A DNA stretch of 64,000 bases from Costus lasius. Its lineage: Eukaryota > Streptophyta > Magnoliopsida > Zingiberales > Costaceae. The stretch spans positions 103,877,565-103,941,564 of the forward strand of contig CM050451.1 of NCBI GenBank assembly GCA_027563935.2. The letters run 5' to 3'. The first letter of the stretch is position 1; every line of letters begins with the position of its first letter. Below, piece by piece: positions 45,199 through 58,911 of the stretch. Position numbers and translations under genes: made by a program. The notes beneath the pieces are model-generated. The model had not been told where the DNA came from. It did no database searches and saw nothing but the letters and a program-made list of their open reading frames with translations.

Positions 45199-45640
45199 TA
45201 GGGGTGAGCAAACGGTACCGGTACCGAATTACCATACCAAACTTTTCGGTACTTTGGTACTTCAGTACTTGGGTACTGGTATCGAAATTTTATTCGGGAA
45301 ATTGGTACCAGTACCAGTACCTAAAAACTATTTCAGGAAAATCCCGAAGTACCGAAGTCCTAATTTTTTATATATTATTTAATTAAAAAAATAATATTTA
45401 TATATTAATATTTGGTATTATTTAATACAAATACCGAAATACGTAAATTAGAATAAAAAATATTTGAGATTTTGGGAAATCGGTACCGATACCGATTTTA
45501 TTTCGGGAAATCAGTACCGGTACCGAACTCCCGAAGTAGAATTCGGTACTGGTACCGGTACCTATAATTTGAGGTTCGGGAGTTCGGTATCGGAAATTCG
45601 GTACAGGTACCAATACCGAAATCCCGATTGCTCTCCCCTA
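45199..45640. mobile_element. hAT-type MITE in B2
   Basis: Same element and site. Duplication ATTAGGAT (45191-45198) and ATTACGAT (45641-45648), one mismatch. Confidence 0.87.
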
Positions 45641-46498
45641 ATTACGATTGTATCTAAGGGCCTCAAAATATAGAGGCCTTAAGTTATCCATTATTTTTCA
45701 GTACATTGGTAAAAATATTTTCTTGTGCAAATCATTGTTATTTTCCAAATCGCTATTATTTCTCCTCCACTCTCTTAACTTATTTATAAATTCCAATCTT
45801 GCCTTTTCGCTAGAACTGCTGTGCATAGTTGGTTTTCTTGTTCTTATTATTTTTTAAAAAAAGAATGAACTAGAAATCAATATAAACGAGGCTTTTTCGT
45901 TGTCATACTTCGTTGGGGTTGACAGTTTTGTTGAGGGTTATGATAGGTGTTAGGCCCAAGCCCAACTCGCGGCCCAAACCCAGCCACTTCGGGGAAGCGG
46001 GCTGGCGGGTCGAGTTCAGGTGGCTTAACGGGTCGGGCGACCCGTTTGGATGACATCCTTGCTGTTGTACCATGGAACAACGTAATACAACTTCAAGTGA
46101 AGATCTGATCTTATATTTATCCACATCTATTTTATGAGGCTTTATGCGTTTGAAATCGTGGACCCAATTGTTAGTTCATTAGCTTTATTACGAACTAAAT
46201 TTTGATTTCATAAACTCATTGAAGCTTGGTGAGAAAAACATATCAAATACCATATCTTGAAAAAACATATTGTATGTTAAAGATATAGCTAGTTGGGCAC
46301 ATGCTGCTAGTGAAAAGAACTGATCTCTTTCATTTGGCCTACTTGGATAATTATTTCAATGATTGTATGAGACAGCTCTGGCATTACTTGGGAAAAAATT
46401 CTTTAAAGATTTGTGCATTTTTTTTATCTGGCATTATGCCCTTCTCTATAGTTGTTTGACATAATTGGGGCATTAATTTTTCATGTTTTTACAGAATC

Positions 46499-46909
46499 AT
46501 GGAAAACTCTCCCTCAAATGTGAATCCTGACGAATCATCTCCAGAGCAGACCAAGGTTGTCATTCCTCTCCAAATTCCAAAGAGGTTTCGTCGTCCAGTG
46601 GAACGCTCAACTCAATGCTTGATGACCGAGTATCTGAAGACATTTTTAATAGAGGATGAGTTTCCTTCATCTGATGAATTCTCGGTCTCCTCAAATGCTA
46701 TGATGAATGCCCTAGCTACCTTTGGAGTTTCAACGGTTCTATGGGAGGAGATCAGCAAGAAAATTTTGATAAGTCTAAAGAAAATTGAATCATGCAAGTC
46801 TGAGATGGACGATCAGAAAATGGTGTTACTAAATTTTTTGAAGCATGTAGATATGGAGAATCGCAAACAATCAGAAGATTATCAACACTTACTGGACAAA
46901 ACAAAGTAG
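46499..46909 (+). pseudogene. C-B copy 2 of the coiled-coil ORF, stop at 46907
   Basis: Same start and splice-like context as copy 1. A TAG at 46907-46909 stands for the Gln of KTKQIDQ (CAG to TAG), removing the last 37 residues, most of the coiled-coil end. Other changes: KKIL for EKIL and DDQK for DDEK. Confidence 0.55.
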
Positions 46910-47650
46910 ATAGATCAGAAAATGGAAAAGCTGGTAGAGAGAAAGCATCGTATAAGTTTAGAGTTAGAAGCGACGAATGCCAGCCTAACAAACAACAATA
47001 GACTCAAAAGAAGAAAGTAAGCCGGAGACAAATATGACTTCGGAGCTCAAAATTCTCAATTCCTTGAATGATTCAATTTCCTAGCTCAGTGTATAGATAT
47101 GTAGATGATATTGATTGTTTGGAGCGGTATTGATTGTTTGGATCCAAGCTTTGTTATGTGGTTGATCTTTTGATTACGTTGCGTTAACAATTTCTAAAAC
47201 GGAGGTTGCGGAATTGATTTACCTGATTATTGAGTGGGCTTTACGATGCTATAGATGGTTATAAGATCTCTATAGTTGGTTTGCTTCTTCTAGTTGGTGT
47301 TTTGATCTATGATCTAATTCTGCACCAACTGTCTGTTTTCCCAAATAGAACCAAAAAAGGTGGTGACAGGATGATTCTATACATTCTTTGTGTGGAATGT
47401 AGTGCGTCACAATTTTTTTTTTTGCTTCCATCATATAAATTCAGTCATCGAACTATCTCGCACTATTTTTGACAATGGTAAATTCGTGTTATATATAATA
47501 TATACAAATGCTAGAATTAAGTATATAAATTATACAAGTTGCCTCATTCCCTGACAATTTTGCTCTGGAAGTTCATATACTTTATTGGAAAATGTATTAT
47601 TGTAGGTAAATTACTGATCTTGTAAATAATAATTCAAACACTATTAGGAT

Positions 47651-48098
47651 TAGGGGTGAGCAAACGGTACCAGTACCAAAGTACCATACCAAACTTTTTG
47701 GTACTTTGGTACTTCGATACCGGTATTTCGGTACTTCGGTACCGGTATCGAAATTTTATTCGGGAAATCGGTACCGGTACCAGTACCTAAAAACTATTTC
47801 AGGAAAATCCCAAAGTACCGATTTTTCATGTATTATTTAATTAAAAAAATAATATTTATATATTAATATTTGGTATTTTTTGATACAAATACCGAAATAC
47901 GTAAATTAGAATTAAAAATATTTAGGATTTCGGGAAATCGGTACCGATAGCGATTTTATTTCAGAAAATCGGTACCGGTACCGAACTCCCAAAGTAGAAT
48001 TCGGTATCGGTACCGGTACCTATAATTTGAGGTTCGGGAGTTCGGTACCGGAAGTTCGGTACCTGTAAAGGTACCGAAATCCCGATTGCTCTCCCCTA
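47651..48098. mobile_element. hAT-type MITE in B3
   Basis: Same element and site, ATTAGGAT on both sides (47643-47650, 48099-48106). Confidence 0.87.
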
Positions 48099-48511
48099 AT
48101 TAGGATTGTATCTAAGTGCCTCAATATATAGAGGCCTTATGTTATCCATTATTTTTTAGTACATTGGTAAAAATATTTTCTTGTGCAAATAATTGTTATT
48201 TTCCAAATCTCTATTATTTATCCTCCACTCTCTTAACTTATTTATAAATTCCAGTCCTGCCTTTTCGTTAGAACTGCTGTGCATAGTTGGTTTGCTTGTT
48301 CTTATTATTTTTTTAAAAAAGAACGAACTAGAAATCAAATAAACGAGGCTTTTTCGTTGCCGTACTTTGTTGGGGTTGACAGTTTTGTTGAGGGTTATGA
48401 TAGGTGTTAGGCCCAAGCCCAACTCGCGGCCCAAACCTAGCCGCTTCGGGGAAGCGGGCTGGCGGGTCAAGTTCGGGTGGCTTAACGGGTCGGGCGACCC
48501 GTTTGGATGAC

Positions 48512-50920
48512 TTGAGCTAGGGCTACAGTGCATTTAGTTACTATGTGCGAACGCATGCGTTCAACGCGAGAGAGGTGGCGGCGTCTCTCCACTCCCTCTC
48601 CCCGATTCCTTCTCCCCTTCGTCGAGTGCGGCTTCAGCGAGGATTCCGGCAGCGGCGGAGGACTCCGGCAGCTTCCCGATGGGTTGGGTGTGGCGGTACG
48701 GGATGCATCGGAGCAAGGGGCAGTGTTCCCCTTTTCCTTCCTCTCCTCTCTGTACACTCTCAACTCAACTCCTCTCCTCTACACATCCGACCCCGCCGCT
48801 ACCGAAAACCCTAGTCGGCACGGTCGCTGGCCCCTGCCTGAGGGGAGGAGGCGGTGGAACTCCGTCCGTCGAAGAGCCTCTTCTCTGCTAGCAGTCCAAG
48901 AGAGAGAGAGAGCTTGCAGCCACTCTCCATCCTTATCATCTGCTCCCGCTAACACCGGACGCCAGCCAGCAGCATGATGCACGGCCCACGCCTCTGCACC
49001 ACCTGCTGCATCTCCGTCTGCTGTTGCCTCAGGAATCCCACTGAATTTTGCGCCTTTGCGCATTTTATTGACTGAGTGAGGATTGGATCCACCTCTTCAC
49101 AGCACCTGGATCTGGCTCTGGATCCTGCTTCCGCCTTGGGGCTCTGCCCAAGCCCACCTCCAAACGACCATCTCGGCCAGGCCCAGGACCCACTGGTCCT
49201 TGGGCATAACACCCTCCCCCAGCGGACGTGGCCGCCGCCCTCGGCCTCCAGCTCTTCTCGGCCTCCGTCAGGGGCAAAACATCAATGCCTGCCGGCGCCC
49301 CACACTAGCTCCTCGTCGCTGTTGCTCCAGGAGGTAGATTGCGTAGAGGTGAGAAGTGAAGTGGATGCCACGCTCGGCGTCTGGGTCTGCATGGCCTTCG
49401 CCAGGACTGGAGCTTCCATCCACGCTGAGCCCCGCTGAGGGGAAAATCCACCGCTTATTCCCCTTTCACCGATCCTCTTGAGCGGGCATCCTTCTCTGTC
49501 CGCTCGCCATCCACCGGAGAACGTCCTCAGGGTCTTACACCTCGGACATGCTTCTCCCGATCCAACAAGTGCTGCCGCTCCCCCTCTATTTCTTCTTACT
49601 CTCTCGGACAAGATCCCACCCGCAGTCGTCTTCCCCAACTCGTGGAGAGGACCTGTGGAGCAACTCCTCACCTCCGCTTGTCGAACCGCCCAGGAGCGAG
49701 ACACTCCCGCCTCATCCATCTGAGGGGAAGGGCGAGCAACTGCTCACGTTTTCTGGCTCTGGGAGAAGTAGCAGACACCCTCTCTGCTTCCTATGCTTCT
49801 CTCGTCACTAGAGATTTAGGGAGGAGTCGACACTCTCATCGCCTACGGTCGTACGTAGTTGGCATCGCCGAGGAGGAAGGGTCTCCGTCTTCCTCACAGC
49901 TCTCGGCCTTGCCTCGACCAACCCAACGTCTCCCCATCCTCAGCCGGACTCTGTGGCGGACGAGTCACCGTCGGAGCGCCACCTACGCTGTCCGTTCGAC
50001 TTGTCACGTCGGTGAGGGTAGTTGGCTGAGCTCTCTTCAGTCGCCTGAGATGGAGGAGCCCACGGCAGACCTCTGTCTCGTCCGCACCGCAAAACTCCTG
50101 GAGGAGACGCCCTCTGTCTCGCAGCAGCGTTGACTAAATTTTGTGCCTCCACGCGTTCACACCTCCGACTCAAGGGAGAAGGCGAGTTCCCTTGTCTTAT
50201 TGCGCCCGCTTCTCGGGGAAGGAGGAACTCTCACTCGCCCGGAGCCTCCATTCTCGTCGCCGCTCATGAGGAAGAAGGCCGGCTCCGCTTGCTCTGTACA
50301 AATTCTCACAAGGCTCCACCTATTGTCGGAGCTCTTCCTCGTTCCTCTAGACTCGACCAGCTCCCCCTCGGCTGCTGGTCAAACCTCGAGTCCAGCGGGT
50401 GCTCCCTTCCATCCGACCCGTCTGACCCCGCGTCTTCCGGAATGCCACCACTGGTCCGCCTGGAGGAAGGAGAAGGTGGCCCCCACCACTGTCGACACAT
50501 GTGTCTCGTGGAGGAAGACGTGACGCCCTCGCTATCGCCTCCACTGGATCGTCAGAACTCGACTGACTGCCATCTGATACCATTGTTAGGCCCGAATAGA
50601 GTTAAAGTGTCTTTAGTCAGGCTTAAGCCTGATTAACGCGCCCACATCCGCAATCACGTCTATTTTTGAATTTCTACTGGCTGCGTTGATGTTGACTCGC
50701 ACCTCGAGTCGAACACCACGTGCATCGTCCTCCTCGCTTTGACGAGCACGCGACACAGCAACGCCTGCGTGCGCTGCCTCAGCTGCGGATATTGTCGGAA
50801 CGGGAATCGGGTCTGCGGCAGGGGAAGGGCCACTCGCGCCCTTCGCCTCTCAGCCTCATCGGCGTCCCTCCTGACGCCGGGAATCGTCGCCGAAGCTCGC
50901 CGGCCAGATGCCAAAATACA
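48512..50920. repeat. Module A2 (GC-rich)
   Basis: As A1. Near 50113 about 40 bp are missing relative to A1 and A3 (CTCTGTCTCGCAGCAGCG), which breaks the long plus frame seen in A1 and A3, arguing against a conserved protein there. Unlike A1 it has the region with GACTCGCACCTCGAGTC (about 50693-50709). Confidence 0.8.
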
Positions 50921-51240
50921 TGGAACGCACAACTCAATGCTTGATGACCGAGTATCTGAAGACATTTTTAATAGAGGATGAGTTTCCTTCATCAGATGAA
51001 TTCTTGGTCTCCTCAAATGCTATGCTGAATGCCCTAGCTGCCTTTGGATTTTCAGTAGTTCTATGGGAGGAGATCAGCGAGAAAATTTTGATAAGTCTAA
51101 AGAAAATTGAATCGTGCAAGTCTGAGATGGACGATGAGAAAATGGTGTTACTAAATTTTTTGAAGCATGTAGATATGGAGAATCGCAAACAGTCAGAAGA
51201 TTATCAACACTTACTGGACAGAACAAAGCAGATAGATTAG
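50908..51240 (+). pseudogene. A-B copy of the coiled-coil ORF (unit 2), stop at 51238
   Basis: Starts MPKYMERTTQCLMTEYLK across the A/B junction. TAG at 51238-51240 replaces Gln after KQID. Type-2 residues MLNALAAFGFSVVL. Confidence 0.55.
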
Positions 51241-51865
51241 AAAATGGAAAAGCTAGCAGAGAGAAAGCGTCGTATAAGTTTAGAGTTAGAAGCGATGAAT
51301 GCCAGCCTAACAAACAACAATAGACTCAAAAGAAGAAAGTCAGCCAGAGACAAATATGACTTCGGAGCTCAAAATTCTCAATTCCTTGAATGAATCAATT
51401 TCCTAGCTCAGTGTATAGATATGTAGATGATATTGATTGTTTGGAGCGGTATTGATTGTTTGGATCCAAGCTCTGTTATGTTGTTGATCTTTTGATTACG
51501 TTGCGTTAACAATTTCTAAAACGGAGGTTGCGGAATTGATTTACCTGATTATTGAGTGGTCTTTATGATGCTATAGATGGTTATAAGATCTCTATAGTTG
51601 GTTTGCTTCTTCTGGTTGGTGTTTTGATCTATGATCTAATTCTGCACCAACTGTCTGTATTCCCAAATAGAACAAAAAAAGGTGGTGACGGGATGATTCT
51701 ATACATTCTTTGTGTGGAACGTAGTGCTTCACAATTTTTTTTTTTTGCTTCCATCATATAAATTCAGCCATCGAACTATCTCGCACTGTTTTTGACAATG
51801 GTAAATTAGTGTTATATATAATATATACAAATGCTAGAATTAAGTATATAAATTATACAAGTTGC

Positions 51866-51960
51866 TCGTTCCCAGACATTCCCAGACAATGTTGCTCATT
51901 CCCAGACAATATTCTATACATTCCCAGACAATGTTTCTCATTCCCAGACAATGTTGCTCT
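51866..51960. repeat. Local minisatellite in B4
   Basis: Five copies of TTCCCAGACA with variable spacers (TTGCTCA, ATTCTATACA, TTTCTCA) where the other B modules have one. A recent private expansion useful for tracing this unit. Confidence 0.9.
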
Positions 51961-52045
51961 GGAAGTTCATATACTTTGTTGGAAAATGTATTATTGGAAG
52001 GTACATTACTGATCTTGTAAATAATAATTCAAACAATATTAGGAT

Positions 52046-52542
52046 TAGGGGTGAGCAAACGGTACCGGTACCGAATTACCATACCAAACTTTTTGGTACT
52101 TTGGTACTTCGGTACTGGTACCGAAATTTTATTCGGGAAATCGGTACCGGTACCAGTACCTAAAAACTATTTCAGGAAAATCCCGAAGTACCGAAGTCCC
52201 GATTTTTCATATATTATTTTATTAAAAAAAATAATATTTATATATTAATATTCGGTATTTTTTGATACAAATACCGAAATAGGTAAATTAGAATAAAAAA
52301 TATTCGGGATTTCGGGAAATCGGTACCGATACCGATTTTATTTCGGGAAATCGATACCGATACCGATTTTATTTCGGGAAATCGGTACCGATACCGATTT
52401 TATTTCGGGAAATCGGTACTGGTACCGAACTCCCGAAGTAGAATTCGGTACCGGCACCGGTACCTATAATTTAAGGTTCGGGAGTTCGGTACCGGAAGTT
52501 CGGTACAGGTACCGATACCAAAATCCCGATTGCTCTCCCCTA
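52046..52542. mobile_element. hAT-type MITE in B4, internally expanded
   Basis: Same element and site, ATTAGGAT on both sides. About 50 bp longer because a 31-bp internal unit is repeated (see 52311-52434). Confidence 0.87.
52311..52434. repeat. 31-bp tandem expansion inside the B4 MITE
   Basis: TTCGGGAAATCG.. units start at 52311, 52342, 52373 and 52404. Other copies have only two such starts. Confidence 0.9.
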
Positions 52543-53402
52543 ATTAGGATTGTATCTAAGGGCCTCAATATATAGAGGCCTTATGTTATCCATTATTTTT
52601 CATTACATTGGTAAAAATATTTTCTTGTGCAAATCATTGTTATTTTCCAAATCTCTATTATTTCTCCTCCACTCTCTTAACTTATTTATAAATTCCAATC
52701 TTGCCTTTACGCTAGAACTGCTATGCATAGTTGGTTTGCTTGTTCTTATTATTTTTTAAAAAAAAGAACGAACTAGAAATCAATATAAACGAGGCTTTTT
52801 CGCTGTCGTACTTCGTTGTGGTTGACAGTTTTGTTGAGGGTTATGATAGGTGTTAGGCCCAAGCCCAACTCGCGGCCCAAACCCAGCCACTTCGGGGAAG
52901 CGGGCTGGCGGGTCGAGTTCGGGTGGCTTAACGGGTCGGGCGACCCGTTTGGATGACATCCTTGCTGTTGTACCATGGAACAACGTAATACAACTTCAAG
53001 TGAAGATCTGATCTTATATTTATCCACATCTATTTTATAAGGCTTTATGCGTTTGAAATTGTGGACCCAATTGTTAGTTCACTAGCTTTATTACGAACTA
53101 AATTTTGATTTCATAAACTCATTGAAGCTTGGTGAGAAAAATATATCAAATACCATATCTTGAAAAAACATATTGTATGTTAAAGATATAGCTAGTTGGG
53201 CACATGCTGCTAGTGAAAAGAACTGATCTCTTTCATTTGGCCTACTGGGATAATTATTTCAATGATTGTATGAGACAGCTCTGGCATTACTTGGGAAAAA
53301 AATTCTTTAAAGATTTGTGCATTTTTTTTATCTGGCATTATGCCCTTCTCTATAGTTATTTGACATAATTGGAGCATTAATTATTCATGTTTTTACAGAA
53401 TC

Positions 53403-53924
53403 ATGGAAAACTCTCCCTCAAATGTGAATCCTAACGAATCAACTCCAGAGCAGACCAAGGTTGTCATTCCTCTCCAAATTCCAAAGAAGTTTCGTCGTCC
53501 AGTGGAACGCTCAACTCAATGCTTGATGACCGAGTATCTGAAGACATTTTTAATAGAGGATGAGTTTCCTTCATCGGATGAATTTTCGGTCTCCTCAAAT
53601 GCTATGATGAATGCCCTAGCTACCTTTGGAGTTTCAACAGTTCTATGGGAGGAGATCAGCGAGAAAATTTTGATAAGTCTAAAGAAAATTGAATCATGCA
53701 AGTCTGAGATGGATGATGAGAAAATGGTGTTACTAAATTTTTTGAAGCATGTAGATATGGAGAATCGCAAACAGTCGGAAGATTATCAACACTTACTGGA
53801 CAAAACAAAGCAGATAGATCAGAAAATGGAAAAGCTGGTAGAGAGAAAGCGTCGTATAAGTTTAGAGTTAGAAGCGACGAATGCCAGCCTAACAAACAAC
53901 AATAGACTCAAAAGAAGAAAGTAA
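53403..53924 (+). CDS. Unknown 173-aa coiled-coil-like protein, C-B copy 3 (intact)
   Basis: ATG 53403 to TAA 53924, full length. Differs from copy 1 at a handful of residues (NPNESTP for NPDESSP, CLMT for WLMI, ESC for VSC, RIS for LIS). Two of three C-B copies being open over 173 codons, when all four A-B copies are broken, is the best hint of coding function. Confidence 0.5.
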   Translation: MENSPSNVNPNESTPEQTKVVIPLQIPKKFRRPVERSTQCLMTEYLKTFLIEDEFPSSDEFSVSSNAMMNALATFGVSTVLWEEISEKILISLKKIESCKSEMDDEKMVLLNFLKHVDMENRKQSEDYQHLLDKTKQIDQKMEKLVERKRRISLELEATNASLTNNNRLKRRK

Positions 53925-54556
53925 GCCGGAGACAAATATGACTTCGGAGCTCAAAATTCTCAATTCCTTGAATGATTCAATTTCCTAGCTCAGTGTATAG
54001 ATATGTTGATGATATTGATTGTTTGAAGCGGTATTGATTGTTTGGATCCAAGCTTTGTTAGGTGGTTGATCTTTTGATTACGTTGCGTTAACAATTTCTA
54101 AAACGGAGGTTGCGGAATTGATTTACCTGATTATTGAGTGGTCTTTACGATGCTATAGATGGTTATAAGATCTCTATAGTTGGTTTGCTTCTTCTGGTTG
54201 GTGTTTTGATCTATGATCTAATTCTGCACCAACTGTCTGTATTCCCAAATAGAACCAAAAAAGGTGGTGACAGGATGATTCTATACATTCTTTGTGTGGA
54301 ATGTAGTGCTTCACAATTTTTTTTTTTTTGCTTCCATCATATAAATTCAGTCATCGAACTATCTCGCACTGTTGTTGATAATGGTAAATTAGTGTTATAT
54401 ATAGTATATACAAATGCTAGAATTAAGTATATAAATTATACAAGTTGCCTCATTCCCTGACAATGTTGCTCTAGAAGTTCATATACTTTATTGGAAAATG
54501 TATTAATGTAGGTACATTACTGATCTTGTAAATAAAAATTCAAACACTCTTAGGAT

Positions 54557-55003
54557 TAGGGGTGAGCAAACGGTACCGGTACCAAAGTACCATTCCAAAT
54601 TTTTCAGTACTTTGGTACTTCGGTACCGGTATTTCGGTACTTCGGTACCGGTACCGAAATTTTATTCGGGAAATTGGTACCGGTACCAGTACCTAAAAAC
54701 TATTTCAGGAAAATCCCGAAGTACCGATTTTTCATGTATTATTTAATTAAAAAAAAATATTTATATATTAATATTCGGTATTTTTTGATACAAATACCGA
54801 AATACGTAAATTAGAATTAAAAATATTCAGGATTTCGGTAAATCGGTACCGATACCGATTTTATTTCAGAAAATCGGTACCAGTACCGAACTCCCAAAGT
54901 AGAATTCGGTATCGGTACCGGTACCTATAATTTGAGGTTTGGGAGTTTGGTACTGGAAGTTCGGTACCTGTACAGGTACCGAAATCCCGATTGCTCTACC
55001 CTA
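54557..55003. mobile_element. hAT-type MITE in B5
   Basis: Same element. Left duplication CTTAGGAT (one mismatch), right ATTAGGAT. Right end mutated to CTCTACCCTA. Confidence 0.86.
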
Positions 55004-55419
55004 ATTAGGATTGTATCTAAGGGCCTCAATATATAGAGGCCTTATGTTATCCATTATTTTTCAGTACATTGGTAAAAATATTTTCTTGCGCAAATCATTG
55101 TTATTTTCCAAATCTCTATTATTTCTCCTCCACTCTCTTAACTTATTTATAAATTCCAATCCTGCCTTTTCGCTAGAACTGCTGTGCATAGTTGGTTTGC
55201 TTGTTCTTATTATATTTTTTTTTAAAAAGAACGAACTAGAAATCAAATAAACGAGGCTTTTTCGTTGCCGTACTTCGTTGGGGTTGACAGTTTTGTTGAG
55301 GGTTATGATAGGTGTTAGGCCGAAGCCCAACTCGCGGCCCAAACCTAGCCGCTTCGGGGAAGCGGGCTGGCCAGTCAAGTTCAGGTGGCTTAACGGGTCG
55401 GGCAACCTGTTTGGATGAC

Positions 55420-57860
55420 TTGAGCTAGGGCTACAGTGCCCTTAGTTACTATGCGCGAACTCATGCATTCGACGCGAGAGAGGCGGCGGCGTCTCTCCAC
55501 TCCCTCTCCCCGATTCCTTCTCCCCTTCGTCGAGTGCGGCTCCGGCGAGGATTCCGGCAGCGGCGGCGGACTCCGGCAGCTTCCCGACGGGTTGGGTGTG
55601 GCGGTACGGGATGCATCGGAGCAAGGGGCAGCGTTCCCCTTTTCCTTCCTCTCCTCTCTGTACACTCTCAACTCAACTCCTCTCCTCTACACATCCGACC
55701 CCGCCGCTGCCGAAAACCCTAGTCGGCACGGTCGCTGGCCCCTGCCTGAGGGGAGGAGGCGGTGGAACTCCGTCCGTCGAAAAGCCTCTTCTCCGCTAGC
55801 TGTCCAAGAGAGAGAGAGCTTGCAGCCCCTCTCCATCCTTATCATCTGCTCCTGCTAACACCAGACGCCTGCCAGCAGCTTGATGCACGGCCCACGCCTC
55901 TGCACCACCTGCTGCATCTGCGTCTGCTGTTGCCTCGGGAATCCCACTGAATTTCGTGCCTTTGTGCATTTATTGACTGAGTGAGGATCGGATCCACCTC
56001 TTCACAGCGCCTGGATCTGGCTCTGGATCCTGCTTCCGCCTTGGGGCTCCACCCAAGCCCACCTCCAAACGACCATCTCGGCCAGGCCCAGGACCCACTG
56101 GTCCTTGGGCGTAACACCCTCCCCCGGCTGACGTGGACGCCGCCCTCGGCGTCCAGCTCTTCTCGACCTCCGTCAGGGGCAAAACTTCAATGCCATCTGG
56201 CACCCCACACTAGCTCCTCGTGGCTGTTGCTCTAGGAGGTAGATTGCGTAGAGGTGAGAAGTGAAGTGGACGCTGCGCTCAGCGTCTAGGTTTGCATGGC
56301 CTTCGCCAGGACTGGAGCTTCCATCCATGCTGAGCCTCGCTGAGGGGAAAAGCCACCGCTTATTCCCCTTTCACCGATCCTCTTGAGCGGGCATCCTTCT
56401 CTGTCCGCTCGCCATCCACCGGAGAACGTCCTCAGGGTCTTACACCTCGGACATGCTTCTCCAGATCCAACAAGTGCTGCCGCTCCACCTCTATTTCTTC
56501 TTACTCTCTCGGAGAAGATCCCACCCGCAGTCGTCTTCCCCAACTCGTGGAGAGGACCTGCGGAGCAACTCCTCGCCTCCTCTTGTCAAACCGCCCAGGA
56601 GCAAGACACTCCCGCCTCATCCATCTGAGGGGAAGGGCGAGCCACTGCTCACGTTTTCCGGCTCTGGGAGAAGTAGCAGACACCCTCTCTGCTTCCTATG
56701 CTTCTCTCGTCACTAGAGATTCAGGGAGGAGTCGACACTCTCGTCGCCTACGCTCGTCCGTAGTTGGCATCGCCGAGGAGGAAGGGTCTCCGTCTTCCTC
56801 ACAGCTCTCGGCCTTGCCTCGACCAACCCAACCTCTACCCATCCTCAGCCGGACTCTGTGGCAGACGAGTCACCGTCCGAGCGCCGCCTACGCTGTCCGT
56901 TCGACTCATCACGTCGGTGAGGGTGGTTGGCGGAGCTCTCTTCAGTCGCCTGAGATGGAGGAGCCCACGGCAGACCTCTGTCTCGTCCGCACCGCAAAAC
57001 TCCTGGAGGAGACGCCCTCCTCTCGTCCGTTGGGAAGCGCCAGCTGCGTTCTTCATCGCAGCAGCGTTGACTAAATTTTGCGCCTCCACGCGTTCACGCC
57101 TCCGACTCAAGGGAGAAGGCGAGTTCCCTTGTCTTATGGCGCCCGCTTCTCGGGGAAGGAGGAACTCTCACTCGCCCGGAGCCTCCATTCTCATCGCCGC
57201 TCATGAGGAAGAAGGCCAGCTCCGCTTGCTCTGTACAAATTCTCACAAGGCTCCACCTATCGTCGGAGCTCTTCCTCGTTCCACTAGACTCGACCAGCTC
57301 CCCCTCGGCTGCTGGACAAACCTCGAGTCCAGCGGGTGCTCCCTTCTGTCCGACCCGTCTGACCCCGCGTCTTCCGGAACGCCACCACTGGTCCGCCTGG
57401 AGGAAGGAGAAGGTGGCCCCCACCACTGTCGACACCTGTGTCTCTTGGAGGAAGATGTGACGCCCTCGCTATCGCCTCCACTGGATCGTCAGAACTCGAC
57501 TGACTACCCTCTGATCCCATTGTTAGTCCCAAATAGAGTTAAAGTGTCTTTAGTCAGCCTTAAGCCCGATTAATGCACCCACATCCGCAATCACGTCTGT
57601 TTTCAAATTTCTACTGACTGCGTTGATGTTGACTCACACCTCGAGTCGAACACCATGTGCATCATCCTCCTCACGTTGACGAGCACGCGACATAGCAACG
57701 CCTGCGTGCGCTGCCTCAGCCGCGGATATTGTGGGAACGGGAATCGGGTCTGCGGCAGGGGAAGGGCCACTCGCGCCCTTCGCCTCTCAGCCTCATCGGC
57801 GTCCCTTCTGACGCCGGAAATCGTCGCCGAAGCTCTCCGGCCAGATGCCAAAATACAGGG
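55420..57860. repeat. Module A3 (GC-rich)
   Basis: As A1. Plus frame 56764-57573 (269 codons) corresponds to the A1 frame. The primer-like motif is mutated (CTCTGATCCCATTGTTAGT, about 57511). Confidence 0.8.
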
Positions 57861-58330
57861 AATGCTCAACTCAATGCTTGATGACCGAGTATCTAAAGAC
57901 ATTTTTAATAGAGGAAGAGTTTCCTTCATCAGATGAATTCTCCGTCTCCTCAAATGCTATGCTGAATGCCCTAGCTGCCTTTGGAGTTTCAATAGTTCTA
58001 TAGGAGGAGATCAGCGAGAAAATTTTGATAAGTCCAAAGAAAATTGAATCGTGCAAGTCTGAGATGGATGATGAGAAAATGGTGTTACTAAATTTTTTGA
58101 AGCATGTAGATATGGAGAATCGCAAACAGTCAGAAGATTATCAACACTTACTGGACAAAACAAAGCAGATAGATCATAAAATGGAAAAGCTGGCAGAGAG
58201 AAAGCGTCGTATAAGTTTAGAGTTAGTAGCGACGAATGCCAGCCTAACAAACAACAATAGACTCAAAAGAAGAAAGTCAGCCATAGACAAATATGACTTC
58301 GGAGCTCAAAATTCTCAATTCCTTGAATGA
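57848..58330 (+). pseudogene. A-B copy of the coiled-coil ORF (unit 3), stop near 58002
   Basis: Starts MPKYRECSTQCLMTEYLK. TAG replaces the Trp in VLWEE (about 58002). The frame beyond is open to 58330 with the longer type-2 ending RRKSAIDKYDFGAQNSQFLE. Confidence 0.55.
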
Positions 58331-58911
58331 TTCAATTTCCTAGCTCAGTGTAAAGATATGTAGATGATATTGATTGTTTGGAGCGGTATTGATTGTTTGG
58401 ATCCAAGCTCTGTTATGTTGTTGATCTTTTGATTACGTTGCGTTAACAATTTCTAAAACGGAGGTTGCGGAATTGATTTACCTGATTATTAAGTGGTCTT
58501 TACGATGCTATAGATGGTTATAAGATCTCTATAGTTGGTTTGCTTCTTCTGGTTGGTGTTTTGATCTATGATCTAATTCTGCACCAACTATCTGTATTCC
58601 CAAATAGAACCAAAAAAGGTGGTGACAGGATGATTCTATACATTCTTTGTGTGGAACGTAGTGCTTCACAAATTTTTTTTTTTGCTTCCATCATATAAAT
58701 TCAGTCATCGAACTATCTCGCACTGTTTTTGACAATGGTAAATTAGTGTTATATATAATATATACAAATGCTAGAATTAAGTATATAAATAATACAAGTT
58801 GCCTCATTCTCATACAATGTTGCTCTGGAAGTTCATATACTTTGTTGGAAAATGTATTATTGGAAGGTACATTACTGATCTTGTAAATAATAATTCAAAT
58901 AATATTAGGAT

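Larger units (their letters stand above)
39369..46054 (+). repeat. Array unit 1 (C1-B1-A1-B2, 6686 bp)
   Basis: C1 39369-39912, B1 39913-41824, A1 41825-44168, B2 44169-46054. B1 follows C and keeps an intact ORF; B2 follows A and has a broken one. Confidence 0.9.
46055..52957 (+). repeat. Array unit 2 (C2-B3-A2-B4, 6903 bp)
   Basis: C2 46055-46598, B3 46599-48511, A2 48512-50920, B4 50921-52957. It is longer than the others mainly because B4 has two local expansions (51866-51960 and 52311-52434). Confidence 0.9.

Noticed and set aside
45950..46054. Second TGTTAGGCCC near the end of B as an LTR partner of the one in A
   Set aside because: Sequences diverge right after the ten shared bases; no LTR homology.
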